DNA of 64,000 nt from Hymenobacter nitidus (lineage in GTDB: Bacteria > Bacteroidota > Bacteroidia > Cytophagales > Hymenobacteraceae), in the NCBI RefSeq assembly GCF_020447315.1, contig NZ_JAJADQ010000013.1, positions 62,001 to 126,000 on the forward strand. The letters are read 5' to 3'. Shown piece by piece: positions 8,685 through 17,207 of this stretch (the stretch's first letter is position 1; the number at the start of each line of letters is the position of its first letter). The position numbers and the translations under genes were made by a program. The notes under the pieces were generated by a model. That model saw only the letters and a list, made by a program, of their open reading frames with translations, had not been told where the DNA came from and ran no database searches.

Positions 8685-10439
8685 ATGAAATCTGAGTTTC
8701 GGGGGTGGGTGCTGCTGGCGGCAGTGCTGTATGCGGTGGTGTTTTTTACCTGGACCTGGCCCCTGGGCGCGCATTTCACCGATGCCTTTCCGGCCATGCC
8801 CCACGGCGACGCTTCCATCTACGTCTGGAACGTGTGGCATTTCCGCGAGGCCGTGCTGGCGGGCTCCAATCCGTTCTACACCAACTGGCTGCTGTATCCG
8901 CAAGGCGCCTCCCTGCTGATGCACGCCTACGTGCCCATCATTGGGCTGTTTAATCTGCTGATTGGGCAGGAGCTGCTGAGTATCAACCTGTTTATGCTGG
9001 GCAGCTACGTGCTGTCGGGCACCGGGGCCTACCTGCTGTGCCGCCGCTGGGTGCGGCACCCGCTGCTCTGCTGGCTGGCCGGACTGGTTTTCGCCTACTC
9101 GCCCTACAAGCTGCTGCGCCTGCAGGGCCACTACAATCTGGTGCTGACGGCCACGGTGCCGTTCTACATTCTGGCGTTTCTGCGGGCTTTTGAGTGGGAG
9201 GCTGGCCAGCTCTGGCCGCGGGTGAAAAGTTGGCCGGCCGTGGCCCTGTGCGGTGGGCTGGGCCTGCTCACGCTGCTGAGCGACTACTACGTGCTATTTG
9301 GGCTGCTGTATTTCTCCCTAGCCTACGCGCTGTGGTTCTGGCTGCGGCTGGAGCACATCAACTGGCGCCGGCCCCGCACCTGGCTGTGGCTGGCAGTGGG
9401 TGTGGCGGGCAGCCACTTCGCCATTCGGCTGCTGCGCCTGGCCGGGCCTCCCGACAATGGCGGCTTCTGGTGGGGCGGCGACGTGGCCGGGTACCTGGCT
9501 CCGCCCGCCGCCAGCCGCTACCTCGACTTTGCCTGGGCCCAGCGCCTGCATAGCAATCCTGCCGTTTTCAACACGCCCAACAGCATCGAAAACGTTATGT
9601 TCCTGGGCTACACGCTGCCACTGCTGGGCTTGCTGCTGGTATTTTGGCCCGGGCGAGCGGCCTCCGCCCGCCGCCTCGACGCGGCCGGCCGACCCCTGGC
9701 GTGGGTGCTGCTGTTTTTCGTGCTGCTGACGCTGCCGGGGCTGCGGATTTTTGGTAAGAATTTGCTGAATCTGCCTACCAGCATTCTACACTTCATTCCC
9801 TTCTTCAACAATATCCGCTGCCCCACGCGCTGGGTGATGGTCGTGGGCCTGCTGCTGCCCATTGTCGTGTTTGCGGCCCTGGAAGCCTGGTGGCAGCCCC
9901 GCCTGTCGCGCGGGCTGCAATGGTCGTTGGGCTTGCTGCTGCTGGGCTGCGTGGCCCTGGAGTTCTGGCCTCAGTCCCTGCCGGTGTATGCCGCCACCGA
10001 GCTGCCCGCCGTGTATAAAGCCGCGGCCCGGCAGCCCGGCACTACGCTGCTGCCGCTGCCGGTTGGGCTGCTCGACGGGCACCGGCAGCTGGGCATCGTG
10101 CAGCCGGAAATCTTTTTCTACCAGACGCGCCACCGCAAGAAGCTCCCGGCGGCCTATTTCTCGCGCATCGCGCAGGAACGGTTTCAGGAGTTTGAGCAAG
10201 ACCCGGTGATGCGCACGGTACTGGCCCTGCAGCAGGCCCCCGCCGATACGCTGTTTGCGCCCCCGCTACCGGCGCAGGTGGCGGCTTTCCGGCGTCACTT
10301 TGGTGCTTCTATGCTCGTAGTGCACCCCGACTGGCGCAACGGGCCCGCCCACCGCTACCTGCGGCTGGTCTTCCCCGATTTCGTGGAGCGCACTTTCCCG
10401 GATGGCTACGTCCTGCTGGCTCCGGCCACTAAAAACTAG
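8685..10439 (+). CDS. Polytopic membrane protein, GT-C/YfhO-like
   Basis: 584 aa, about eleven membrane helices. The first loop carries HGDASIYVWNVWHFREA (residues ~40-56), with an acidic residue at the position expected for GT-C catalysis. A later segment, IPFFNNIRCPTRWVMV (~370), and the soluble C-terminal domain resemble YfhO-type membrane proteins and the 768-aa protein encoded at 14021. The frame could start at a TTG at 8661, but the ATG at 8685 (MKSEFRGWVLLAAVLY) puts a basic residue just before the first helix. It is convergent with the DUF2079 gene. Likely role: glycan assembly at the cell envelope (inference). Confidence 0.75.
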   Translation: MKSEFRGWVLLAAVLYAVVFFTWTWPLGAHFTDAFPAMPHGDASIYVWNVWHFREAVLAGSNPFYTNWLLYPQGASLLMHAYVPIIGLFNLLIGQELLSINLFMLGSYVLSGTGAYLLCRRWVRHPLLCWLAGLVFAYSPYKLLRLQGHYNLVLTATVPFYILAFLRAFEWEAGQLWPRVKSWPAVALCGGLGLLTLLSDYYVLFGLLYFSLAYALWFWLRLEHINWRRPRTWLWLAVGVAGSHFAIRLLRLAGPPDNGGFWWGGDVAGYLAPPAASRYLDFAWAQRLHSNPAVFNTPNSIENVMFLGYTLPLLGLLLVFWPGRAASARRLDAAGRPLAWVLLFFVLLTLPGLRIFGKNLLNLPTSILHFIPFFNNIRCPTRWVMVVGLLLPIVVFAALEAWWQPRLSRGLQWSLGLLLLGCVALEFWPQSLPVYAATELPAVYKAAARQPGTTLLPLPVGLLDGHRQLGIVQPEIFFYQTRHRKKLPAAYFSRIAQERFQEFEQDPVMRTVLALQQAPADTLFAPPLPAQVAAFRRHFGASMLVVHPDWRNGPAHRYLRLVFPDFVERTFPDGYVLLAPATKN

Positions 10440-10470
10440 CTTGGCTTATAGCTAGCACGGTAAAGGCGCG

Positions 10471-12015
10471 TTACGGAGCAACGGCCTGCTCGGTCGAGCG
10501 GCGCTCGAAGTAGCGGCGGGCCGGAGTGGGCTTGGGCTGCAGGCGCCTGAGAATCACCAGCGGCGCCTGGTCGTACACCGTTTGCCATTCGCCCGACTGC
10601 TGGTAGCCACGAATCTTGGTTTCCAGCTCTTCCTCCGAAATCGGGTAGGGGTTGTCGTGGCGCAGCACGGCAATGTAGTTGGCGTTGGCCACGTACGGAA
10701 ACGGGTACAGGTAGGGCCGGGAAGCCAGGTGCGGGGCCAGCGGCGAAGAGACACTGATGGCCGCGTCGGCGGGCAGCAGCTCCAGGCCTGTATACACCTG
10801 CCCGACATCGAACCCGCGCCGGTAGTGCCGTGGCAGATAGAACTGCGAAAGGCTCTTGTCGTGCCACTTGGACACGCGCACTTCCATCGAAACGATAGTC
10901 GTTGCCAGCGTCACGAAGGCTGCCAGCCAGGCCAGGCGCGTGGCTTGGCGCGGCGTCTGGCTCACCAGCAGGTGCCCCAGCGCGGCACTCATCACGGGCA
11001 CGAACTCAATGGAATACTGGTAGTTGATGCCCCAGTGCGCAATTTCAGCCGAGAGCAGCTTCTGGGCATATATCGGAACCAGCATGAGCAGGTAGGCCGG
11101 CCGCCGCAGCATAGCGTAGCCCCCCGACAGCAGTACCATCAGGTGCAGCTCCACCTTTATCCAGTCGCCGTAGGGGCTGTGCGGCGCGTTCTGAAACAGC
11201 ATGCCCAGCACGAAGCCCGGCCGGGTGAATACCGTGTGCAGCACCTGCGCGGGCGTGGTACCGATGGCCGCGTAGTTTTGCTGGTAGTAGAAGCCGCGGC
11301 CCTCGCCAATCGTCGGAATGGCCACTTTTATGACGAGCACGAAATACACGGCCGCCACGGCGGCTATAGCCAGGGCCATTGCCACCCGGTCGCGGCGGCG
11401 CCAGTGCAGCCAGGCTAGTCCTAGGCCCACAAACACCAGCCACAGCGCCATGTTCTCCTTGCTGATCAGCATGAGTAGGGCCATGCCCGCGGCTGGCCAG
11501 CGCCGGTCCTGCTCGAAGAAGTAGAACAGCCAGGGCAGCAGCATGGCCGCCACCACGTTGTCGTGGTAGTCGAAGGCCAGAGCCGAGAAAATGCCCCAGA
11601 TGCTGAAATACTGCGCCAGCAAGCCCAGCGCAGCCGAATTCTGCGTATCGCCGGTGCGCAGCCGGTGCAGGCGGTAAGCGCCGTAGCCACCCACGAGCAC
11701 GGCCACAATCTGCACCACCACCAGCGTGTAGGAGCCCAGCACCCAGTAGAGCGGCGACCACAACAGCTGAAGCAACACGAAATGGTCGCCCAGCAGGTTG
11801 TTGTAGCGCATCAGCGAGTTGGCATTCCAGCGCAGGTGGGCATAGTCCCACATGGCCTGGTTATAAATGCCCAGGTCGTAGGCAAACGTGCGAAAGTTAT
11901 AGTGATTGACTACGGCCAGCAGCACGTAGCACAAAGCAAAAAAACCGATGATTCCGGCAAGCCAAGCGCGCTGCTGACGACGGGAAAAGCTGGCCGAAGC
12001 AAGGCGGGTAAGCAT
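10471..12015 (-). CDS. DUF2079 family polytopic membrane protein
   Basis: 514 aa, about ten helices. The first loop after helix 1 (residues ~20-38) has FAYDLGIYNQAMWDYAH (residues 44-60), followed by LLGDHFVLLQLLWSPLYW; this D-LG-Y-Q-x-W pattern and the GDH segment are the marks of DUF2079 proteins, a GT-C-like family of unknown specificity. The C-terminal ~150 residues are soluble. It is the last gene of a three-gene minus-strand operon (methyltransferase, GT2, DUF2079), starting 15 bp after the GT2 stop. The neighbouring polyprenyl-phosphate sugar synthase suggests it uses a lipid-linked sugar. Family firm, function inferred. Confidence 0.85.
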   Translation of the reverse strand: MLTRLASASFSRRQQRAWLAGIIGFFALCYVLLAVVNHYNFRTFAYDLGIYNQAMWDYAHLRWNANSLMRYNNLLGDHFVLLQLLWSPLYWVLGSYTLVVVQIVAVLVGGYGAYRLHRLRTGDTQNSAALGLLAQYFSIWGIFSALAFDYHDNVVAAMLLPWLFYFFEQDRRWPAAGMALLMLISKENMALWLVFVGLGLAWLHWRRRDRVAMALAIAAVAAVYFVLVIKVAIPTIGEGRGFYYQQNYAAIGTTPAQVLHTVFTRPGFVLGMLFQNAPHSPYGDWIKVELHLMVLLSGGYAMLRRPAYLLMLVPIYAQKLLSAEIAHWGINYQYSIEFVPVMSAALGHLLVSQTPRQATRLAWLAAFVTLATTIVSMEVRVSKWHDKSLSQFYLPRHYRRGFDVGQVYTGLELLPADAAISVSSPLAPHLASRPYLYPFPYVANANYIAVLRHDNPYPISEEELETKIRGYQQSGEWQTVYDQAPLVILRRLQPKPTPARRYFERRSTEQAVAP

Positions 12016-12030
12016 GACGGAAAGTAGGGC

Positions 12031-13017
12031 TTAGTGAGCGGAGGCCGCCGGTGGCACCACCCCGGCCGGCGCGGGCAAAGCCTGGGCCACCGGGTGGGAA
12101 ATATTCGTGTCGGAGATAATGTAGAGGGGGCGCTGCCGCACGTTGGCGCTCAGGCGGGCAATGTATTCGCCGATGATGCCCACGGCAATCAGCTGCACGC
12201 CGCCCAGAAACAGAATACTCACCATCAGCGAGGCCCAGCCCGGCTCGTACTCGTGGCTCACAAAGCGGGCGTAGAGCGTGTACACCATCACCACGAAAGC
12301 CAGGCCCGACACGATAAAGCCACTGATGGTAGCCGCCTTCAGGGGAGCGTCGGAGAAGCCGGTGATGCCGTCCAGGGCAAGCTTGATCATCTTGCGGTAG
12401 GTGTAGCCCGTTTCGCCCCCGGCCCGCTCGGCCCGGTCGTATTCGATGTAGGTCTGGCGGTAGCCAATCCACGAAATCTGACCCCGTATAAACTTGTTCT
12501 GCTCGGGCATCATCTTCAGTGCATCTACCACCTTGCGCGAGATAATGCGGAAGTCACCGGTGTCGACCGGGATGGAAATGTTGGTGATGCTGGCCAGCAG
12601 GCGGTAAAAAAGCTTGGCTGTCAGTTTCTTAGCTGCGCTTTCGCCCTGGCGTGAGCGGCGCTTGGCATACACCACTTCGTAGCCTTCGTGCAGCTTCTGG
12701 AACAGCTGCGGAATCAGCTCGGGCGGGTCCTGCAGGTCGGCGTCGATAATGACCACGGCCTGACCTACCGCGAGGTCGAGGCCGGCCGTGACGGCAATCT
12801 GATGGCCGAAGTTGCGGCTGAAATCGATGTAGCGCACGCGCGGGTCGCGGGCAGCCAGGTTTTGTACCAGGGCCAGGGACTTGTCGCGCGAGCCGTCGTT
12901 GATAAAGATAAACTCGTACTGCAGGCCCATTGGATCGAGCACGCCGCCGAGGCGGGTGTAGAGGGCCGGGATGTTGGCTTCTTCGTTATAGATGGGAATG
13001 ATGACGGAGAGGTCCAC
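12031..13017 (-). CDS. DPM1/GtrB-like family 2 glycosyltransferase
   Basis: 328 aa. The N-terminal GT-A domain opens with LSVIIPIYNEEANIP and has a DxD metal site (Asp92, Asp94 in VIIDADLQDPPEL), FINDGSRD and the FSRNFGHQIAVTAGLD block, all typical of polyprenyl-phosphate glucosyl/mannosyl synthases (DPM1, GtrB, ArnC). Residues ~230-300 form two membrane helices, the usual C-terminal anchor of the GtrB class. It should move a sugar from a nucleotide donor to undecaprenyl phosphate on the cytoplasmic face, giving a donor for GT-C enzymes; six GT-C-like proteins are encoded nearby. It sits between a methyltransferase gene (48 bp upstream) and the DUF2079 gene (15 bp downstream), clearly one operon. 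Sugar identity unknown. Confidence 0.92.
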   Translation of the reverse strand: MDLSVIIPIYNEEANIPALYTRLGGVLDPMGLQYEFIFINDGSRDKSLALVQNLAARDPRVRYIDFSRNFGHQIAVTAGLDLAVGQAVVIIDADLQDPPELIPQLFQKLHEGYEVVYAKRRSRQGESAAKKLTAKLFYRLLASITNISIPVDTGDFRIISRKVVDALKMMPEQNKFIRGQISWIGYRQTYIEYDRAERAGGETGYTYRKMIKLALDGITGFSDAPLKAATISGFIVSGLAFVVMVYTLYARFVSHEYEPGWASLMVSILFLGGVQLIAVGIIGEYIARLSANVRQRPLYIISDTNISHPVAQALPAPAGVVPPAASAH

Positions 13018-13065
13018 AGAGTAGGGGCGAGGTAGGGGAAAGGAAAAGCCGCGAACAGTGCGAGC

Positions 13066-13815
13066 TTAGGCTTTTTTGGTTGCCAGCACGAAGGCGCTGA
13101 TACCGACGGGCAGCTTGAAGCGGCGGAACAGCTGATTTTCGGCCCGCAGCAGCGTGAGCAGGGTGCCGTTCAAAAAGCCGGGCAGAATCTGTAGGTCGCC
13201 GCTGTCGGTCGCCGCTTTGCTTTTGCCGGAGAGGGTGCGCTGGGCCAGCCGCATGATGGCGGCCGGGAAAAACAGGGTCGAATTCCAGTACGAAGCCCGG
13301 CTGATGGCCATGCCCGACTGCTGCACCACCGAGCGCAGCTCGGGCAGGGAGTAGCGGCGGAAATGGTAGTTTACCTCGTCGTGCCGGCTCCAGAGAGAGT
13401 TGAAGGCGGGCACAAAAACGATGAGCTGCCCCTGGGGCGCCAGCACCCGCTTCCACTCGCTGAGCGCCTGCTGCTCGTTTTCGATGTGCTCCAGCACGTC
13501 GGAGGCAATAACCAGGTCGAAGCTCGCTTCCGAATACTGCAGGTTGGCCCCGTCCATCACGGCCACGTTGGTCAGGCCGCGCGACTGGGCTACCCGGATA
13601 CCTACTTCGCTTACGTCGATGCCGTGCAGGTTCTGGTAGCCGGCTGCGCGCAGGGCCAGCATCAGGGGCCCGCCCGAGCAGCCGATTTCCAGAATCCGGG
13701 CGGTGCGGGGCAAGTTCAACTGCTGAATTTGATTGAACACGGCTTCACGCCGGGCGACAAACCACCAATGCTGCTCTTCCAGTTGATGATATGCTTGCTC
13801 GTAGGTAGGATGCAC
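13066..13815 (-). CDS. Class I SAM-dependent methyltransferase
   Basis: 249 aa. The SAM-binding glycine motif is ILEIGCSGGPLMLAL (residues ~41-55), followed by the acidic HGIDVSEVGI strand and the SFDLVIASDVLEHIENEQ motif, as in UbiE/Methyltransf_11-type enzymes. The N-terminal QLEEQHWWFVARREA segment is often seen in methyltransferases of polysaccharide and glycan clusters. First gene of the operon with GT2 and DUF2079; a role in methylating a sugar or lipid carrier is an inference from that context. Confidence 0.9.
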   Translation of the reverse strand: MHPTYEQAYHQLEEQHWWFVARREAVFNQIQQLNLPRTARILEIGCSGGPLMLALRAAGYQNLHGIDVSEVGIRVAQSRGLTNVAVMDGANLQYSEASFDLVIASDVLEHIENEQQALSEWKRVLAPQGQLIVFVPAFNSLWSRHDEVNYHFRRYSLPELRSVVQQSGMAISRASYWNSTLFFPAAIMRLAQRTLSGKSKAATDSGDLQILPGFLNGTLLTLLRAENQLFRRFKLPVGISAFVLATKKA

Positions 13816-13838
13816 AGGCTAATTGTTGAGTCGGAAAG

Positions 13839-13846
13839 CAAAGATA
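13839..13846 (-). promoter_or_regulatory. Promoter -7 box of the methyltransferase-GT2-DUF2079 operon
   Basis: CAAAGATA on the plus strand reads TATCTTTG on the minus strand, a perfect TAnnTTTG box 24 bp before the methyltransferase ATG. No clear TTTG at the -33 position. Confidence 0.5.
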
Positions 13847-14020
13847 GTAACTAAATCACGTCAGTTTTGCCCTTTGAATTCAGCTACAATTCCAAGCTAA
13901 GGAGATGGGCTGGTTGCGGGTGCAGAAACGGAGAGTGGGTAAGTACTGGTGCGGTTTAGGGTCGGCAAGACCGCTCAGGTGACTAGCAGGATGCCGTTCC
14001 GACGTCGCATTTGACGGAAA

Positions 14021-16327
14021 CTACTGGCCGAGCTGATAGCCATTTAGCACGGGCTTCTTTTGGTCGTCGAGCCAGTAGACATTTGTATTCAGGGGCCGAA
14101 TCAGCAGGTCATCGGCCAGCAGGTCGCGGCTGCCATACAGCACCTGGATGCGGTCCACGTTTTTCTGCGGCGTAAAGATGATATGCATCCGCACCCAGTC
14201 GCCGGCAATTTCCTTGGCCAAGCGTCCGTCGGCAATTTGCTCACTCACCTGCGCGCCCCCGCTGAACTGCTTGATCTGCAGGAAGCCGTAGCCGTAGTCC
14301 ATTTTGCCATTAATCCAGACGCTGGCTTCATAGCGGCCCGTATCGGCGGGCGTCGGCAGAGGGCCCTCGTAGAGCATGGTCTGTTTTTCGATCGGCTCAT
14401 ACAAGGCGCCAGGCGCTAGGCGGCCGCGGCGGTCCGGGCTTTTGTCGAACGAGTCGTGCACGATTCCCCGGTCGGTGGTGGCGTAGAGGCCACCCGCCCG
14501 CTGGGGCAGCGTTGGCAGCAGCGCGGCGGCTTTGGCACGCTCCGTGGCCAGGCTGGTGGCGGCCAGCGCGGCAATAGGCAACTCATACAGCGTGGCACCC
14601 TCGGTCTTGAGCAAAGGCTTGGCAATGCTGACCAGGCGCTGCTCTTCCGGGCTAAGATTGTCGGGGGTAACGACCAGCAGAATGGGCTTGTCGGAGGGGA
14701 ACTGCCGCAGCAGAGGCTTGTCGACCAGCGGGCTGCTGAGCAGCTGCACGTGCCGGAGCATCTGCTCGATGGAGGAGCGCGGAATGTAGGTGGACAGCAC
14801 CGGCAAACCCATGGCCAACGACATCTTATAGCCCTGGTAGGCCGAAGCCCCCGACCCATCCAGGTCTATCCGGTCACTGCCCTTGTTGAAATAAGGCAGG
14901 GGCATAATGGCCTGGAAATCGGAGGGCTGACGGCCGGCCCAGCTCATCTGCTGTACGGGACTGGTAGCGGGGTCCAGGTAGGCTTTGGCGCCAATGCCCT
15001 GCTCCACCGCGTTGGCTTTGGTGGAGATGTTGATCCAGGCCTCGGCCGCCCAGAAAGCCAGCAGCAGCGGCAGCCAGGGCAGGGCCAGCAGCGGTACCCC
15101 GTGCTGGCGCTGGTAGCGCAGGAGCCGGTACAGGTAATAAGCTGAATAAACGCTCAGGGCGTAATAAAAAGGCCAGGCGAAGCGGCCCAAAGCGCGAAAC
15201 TGCTTGAGTGGCCCCAGGTACTGCACCCAGCCTTCGAAACCCGGAAAAATGAAGGGTACCGCAAACGCGAATACCAGCAGCAGGGCCGAAGCCCACAAGC
15301 TGGTTTGTAAATGCTGCGGCAGGCTGCGGCCCAGCATCCGGCGGGGCTTGTGGCGCCGCAGCCAGAGGCGCCCCAGCAGCAGCAGGGCAGAAATAATCAG
15401 TACACCGGTGCCAACCAGGCCCACGTACGACATCGACTCGAAGCTGATTTCCTCGGTCTTAAACAGTGTTACCCACAGGCTGCGCAGTGGCTCCAGGTAG
15501 GGCGTGAATACGCCCCGCGGCGTAGCCATATAAGTCAGAAAGCCATAGGGGTTTGGGGGCCGGTCGGTGATGGGGTCGGTGGCCCAGAGGAAGGCCCGAA
15601 ACAACAGCAGCGGCAACAGGGCCGCCACCACCATGCGGCCCAGCTGAGCTACTGACCGGTTGCGGCGCAGGGCCAGCACCAGCACGTGGCCCAGCAGGTA
15701 GAAGGAGCCGCAGGCCAGGAAATAGGGCTGCACGAAGCCCATGAGCAGGCTACTGACCACAAACAGCCCATACCAGCGCAGACGCAGCGGCTCTTCCTGC
15801 ATCCGGATAATAAAGTACCACAGAATCGGGACGAAGCAGGCGTAACTCAGCGACATATGGTCGCCGAGCCGCTGAATCTGGGGCGACAAAAAGCCGATAA
15901 TCAACGCCAGGGCGGCGGCATACAGTACCGACATGCGGGTGCGGCGCAGAATAGCGTACAGCACCATGGGGGTAACCAGCACACTGAGCAAAGCCACCAG
16001 GTTGGTGATACCCACCGTGTGCTCGGCCGCCGGAATGCCCAGGCGCTGCAGCACGCTGATCAGCCAGGCAATGAGGGGTTGTAAGTTCGGGTAAGTGAAA
16101 TTGTCCCCGAACGGGTAGTTCATGCCGGAAAAGTGGGCGCCGGAATCGTAGAGAGCATAGTACGTGGTAACAAAGTAGCTCTGAAGCCCGTCGCCACCGG
16201 CGGAGAAAAAGTAGTCGTCGGGGTTGGCCAGCACAAAGGAAAAAAGCGCGGCAATCAGCCCCGCAGCAGCCAGCCCAACCCCGGCCATGCCGAGCCAGTG
16301 CTGTGTATTGCGGCGAAAAGAAATCAT
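14021..16327 (-). CDS. Large polytopic GT-C/YfhO-like membrane protein with C-terminal jelly-roll-like domain
   Basis: 768 aa from the ATG at 16327; the frame stays open to 16384 but MISFRRNTQHW gives the expected basic start before helix 1. Residues ~10-430 hold about eleven helices. The first loop has GGDGLQSYFVTTYY (44-57) with Asp46 at the GT-C catalytic position, and NYPFGDNFTYPNLQP follows. A soluble region (~430-610) precedes a C-terminal domain (~613-768) whose pattern (HDSFD, GRYEASVWINGK, GDWVRMHIIFTP, LLADDLLI) closely follows the small lipoproteins encoded at 16511 and 18841. That would be a fusion of two functions that elsewhere in this island are separate genes. The gene is divergent from the 16511 lipoprotein. 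Function inferred as envelope glycan transfer. Confidence 0.8.
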   Translation of the reverse strand: MISFRRNTQHWLGMAGVGLAAAGLIAALFSFVLANPDDYFFSAGGDGLQSYFVTTYYALYDSGAHFSGMNYPFGDNFTYPNLQPLIAWLISVLQRLGIPAAEHTVGITNLVALLSVLVTPMVLYAILRRTRMSVLYAAALALIIGFLSPQIQRLGDHMSLSYACFVPILWYFIIRMQEEPLRLRWYGLFVVSSLLMGFVQPYFLACGSFYLLGHVLVLALRRNRSVAQLGRMVVAALLPLLLFRAFLWATDPITDRPPNPYGFLTYMATPRGVFTPYLEPLRSLWVTLFKTEEISFESMSYVGLVGTGVLIISALLLLGRLWLRRHKPRRMLGRSLPQHLQTSLWASALLLVFAFAVPFIFPGFEGWVQYLGPLKQFRALGRFAWPFYYALSVYSAYYLYRLLRYQRQHGVPLLALPWLPLLLAFWAAEAWINISTKANAVEQGIGAKAYLDPATSPVQQMSWAGRQPSDFQAIMPLPYFNKGSDRIDLDGSGASAYQGYKMSLAMGLPVLSTYIPRSSIEQMLRHVQLLSSPLVDKPLLRQFPSDKPILLVVTPDNLSPEEQRLVSIAKPLLKTEGATLYELPIAALAATSLATERAKAAALLPTLPQRAGGLYATTDRGIVHDSFDKSPDRRGRLAPGALYEPIEKQTMLYEGPLPTPADTGRYEASVWINGKMDYGYGFLQIKQFSGGAQVSEQIADGRLAKEIAGDWVRMHIIFTPQKNVDRIQVLYGSRDLLADDLLIRPLNTNVYWLDDQKKPVLNGYQLGQ

Positions 16328-16416
16328 GCTAAGAGGTAAGAAGGAACTAGCCTGGGCAATAGCCTTAAAAAGATAAAGCAGCAACTCCGGGGGCCTCCTG
16401 GGGGTGCTACTGCCGT

Positions 16417-16424
16417 CAAAACTA
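16417..16424 (-). promoter_or_regulatory. Candidate promoter -7 box of the 768-aa membrane protein gene
   Basis: TAGTTTTG on the minus strand (CAAAACTA on plus), 90 bp before the ATG at 16327. Perfect TAnnTTTG but no visible -33 partner. Confidence 0.35.
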
Positions 16425-16469
16425 CAGGATTAGCCTCATAATAACCGTTAGTATATCATCTGGTCAGTC

Positions 16470-16477
16470 TATCTTTG
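16470..16477 (+). promoter_or_regulatory. Promoter -7 box of the 16511 lipoprotein gene
   Basis: TATCTTTG, a perfect TAnnTTTG box 33 bp before the ATG at 16511. It excludes the longer reading frame that begins at 16475. Confidence 0.55.
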
Positions 16478-16510
16478 CCGAAAACCTGCTTTTTGCACCT
16501 GCCGATTTTT

Positions 16511-17041
16511 ATGCGCTCTTCTTCTTTCTGCCTGGTTCTTCTCTTGTTTGCGGCCGCGTGCTCGCAGAAAAAAAATGAGCAGGCCGACGACACCAAAGGC
16601 AAGGCTCTGCTTTCTACCAGCTACGAGAATCTGGAGGGATGGGTGCCTGAGAATGCCTCCCTGACCAAGGAAAAAGCGCATACCGGCAACTATTCGGTTA
16701 AGGTCGACCCCGCCATCGAGTTCGGTTTGACCTACGTGAACAAGCTGGGCCGCCTGTCCCCGACGCGTAGCAACAAGCTGCGGCTGAAAGCGTGGTACAT
16801 GCTGACCAAGCCCGGCAAGGCCAGCCTCGTGTTTCAGATCGTCAACCCGGATAATACCAGTACCAACGCTTTCTACGAGAAGATTAGCCTCGAAAAAGTA
16901 GGTGACTGGACGGAAGTCAGCCAGGTACTGACCCTGCCGCCCGTTATCGACCCGGCCAGTGAGGTACGCGTGTATCTATGGCGCGACGAGGCCACGGGCG
17001 CTTCTTACCTCGATGACGTGGAGCTAACCGTTGAGCCCTAA
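16511..17041 (+). CDS. Small lipoprotein with jelly-roll/CBM-like domain (paralog 1 of 3)
   Basis: 176 aa. Signal MRSSSFCLVLLLFAAAC with lipobox AAAC. The mature part has the pattern Ser-Tyr-Glu-x-x-Glu-GW near the N-terminus (SYENLEGWVPEN), AHTGNYSVKV, a strand KLRLKAWYML, GDWTEVSQVLTLP, RVYLWRD and a final YLDDVELTV. This is the layout of a single carbohydrate-binding beta-sandwich (family-level resemblance only). The same order of motifs recurs in the lipoproteins at 18841 and 22224 and in the tail of the 768-aa membrane protein. It lies just upstream of the GT-C-like gene at 17208. Function unknown; a glycan-binding partner of the membrane enzymes is a reasonable guess. Confidence 0.8.
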   Translation: MRSSSFCLVLLLFAAACSQKKNEQADDTKGKALLSTSYENLEGWVPENASLTKEKAHTGNYSVKVDPAIEFGLTYVNKLGRLSPTRSNKLRLKAWYMLTKPGKASLVFQIVNPDNTSTNAFYEKISLEKVGDWTEVSQVLTLPPVIDPASEVRVYLWRDEATGASYLDDVELTVEP

Positions 17042-17207
17042 GCGCCGCTGGTCTTTATCTGAAGAACCGGTGAGTAGTTCCGCTTCGGCTGGCTTTCGCC
17101 AAAATACTAGCAGGCTGGTTGCTGTGTTTCGGGCTACTGGCCCCAGCAGCTGGTAGCAACCCGGGCTGCCGGTTGCGGCGGACCCTTTATTTTAGAATTA
17201 ACAGTAT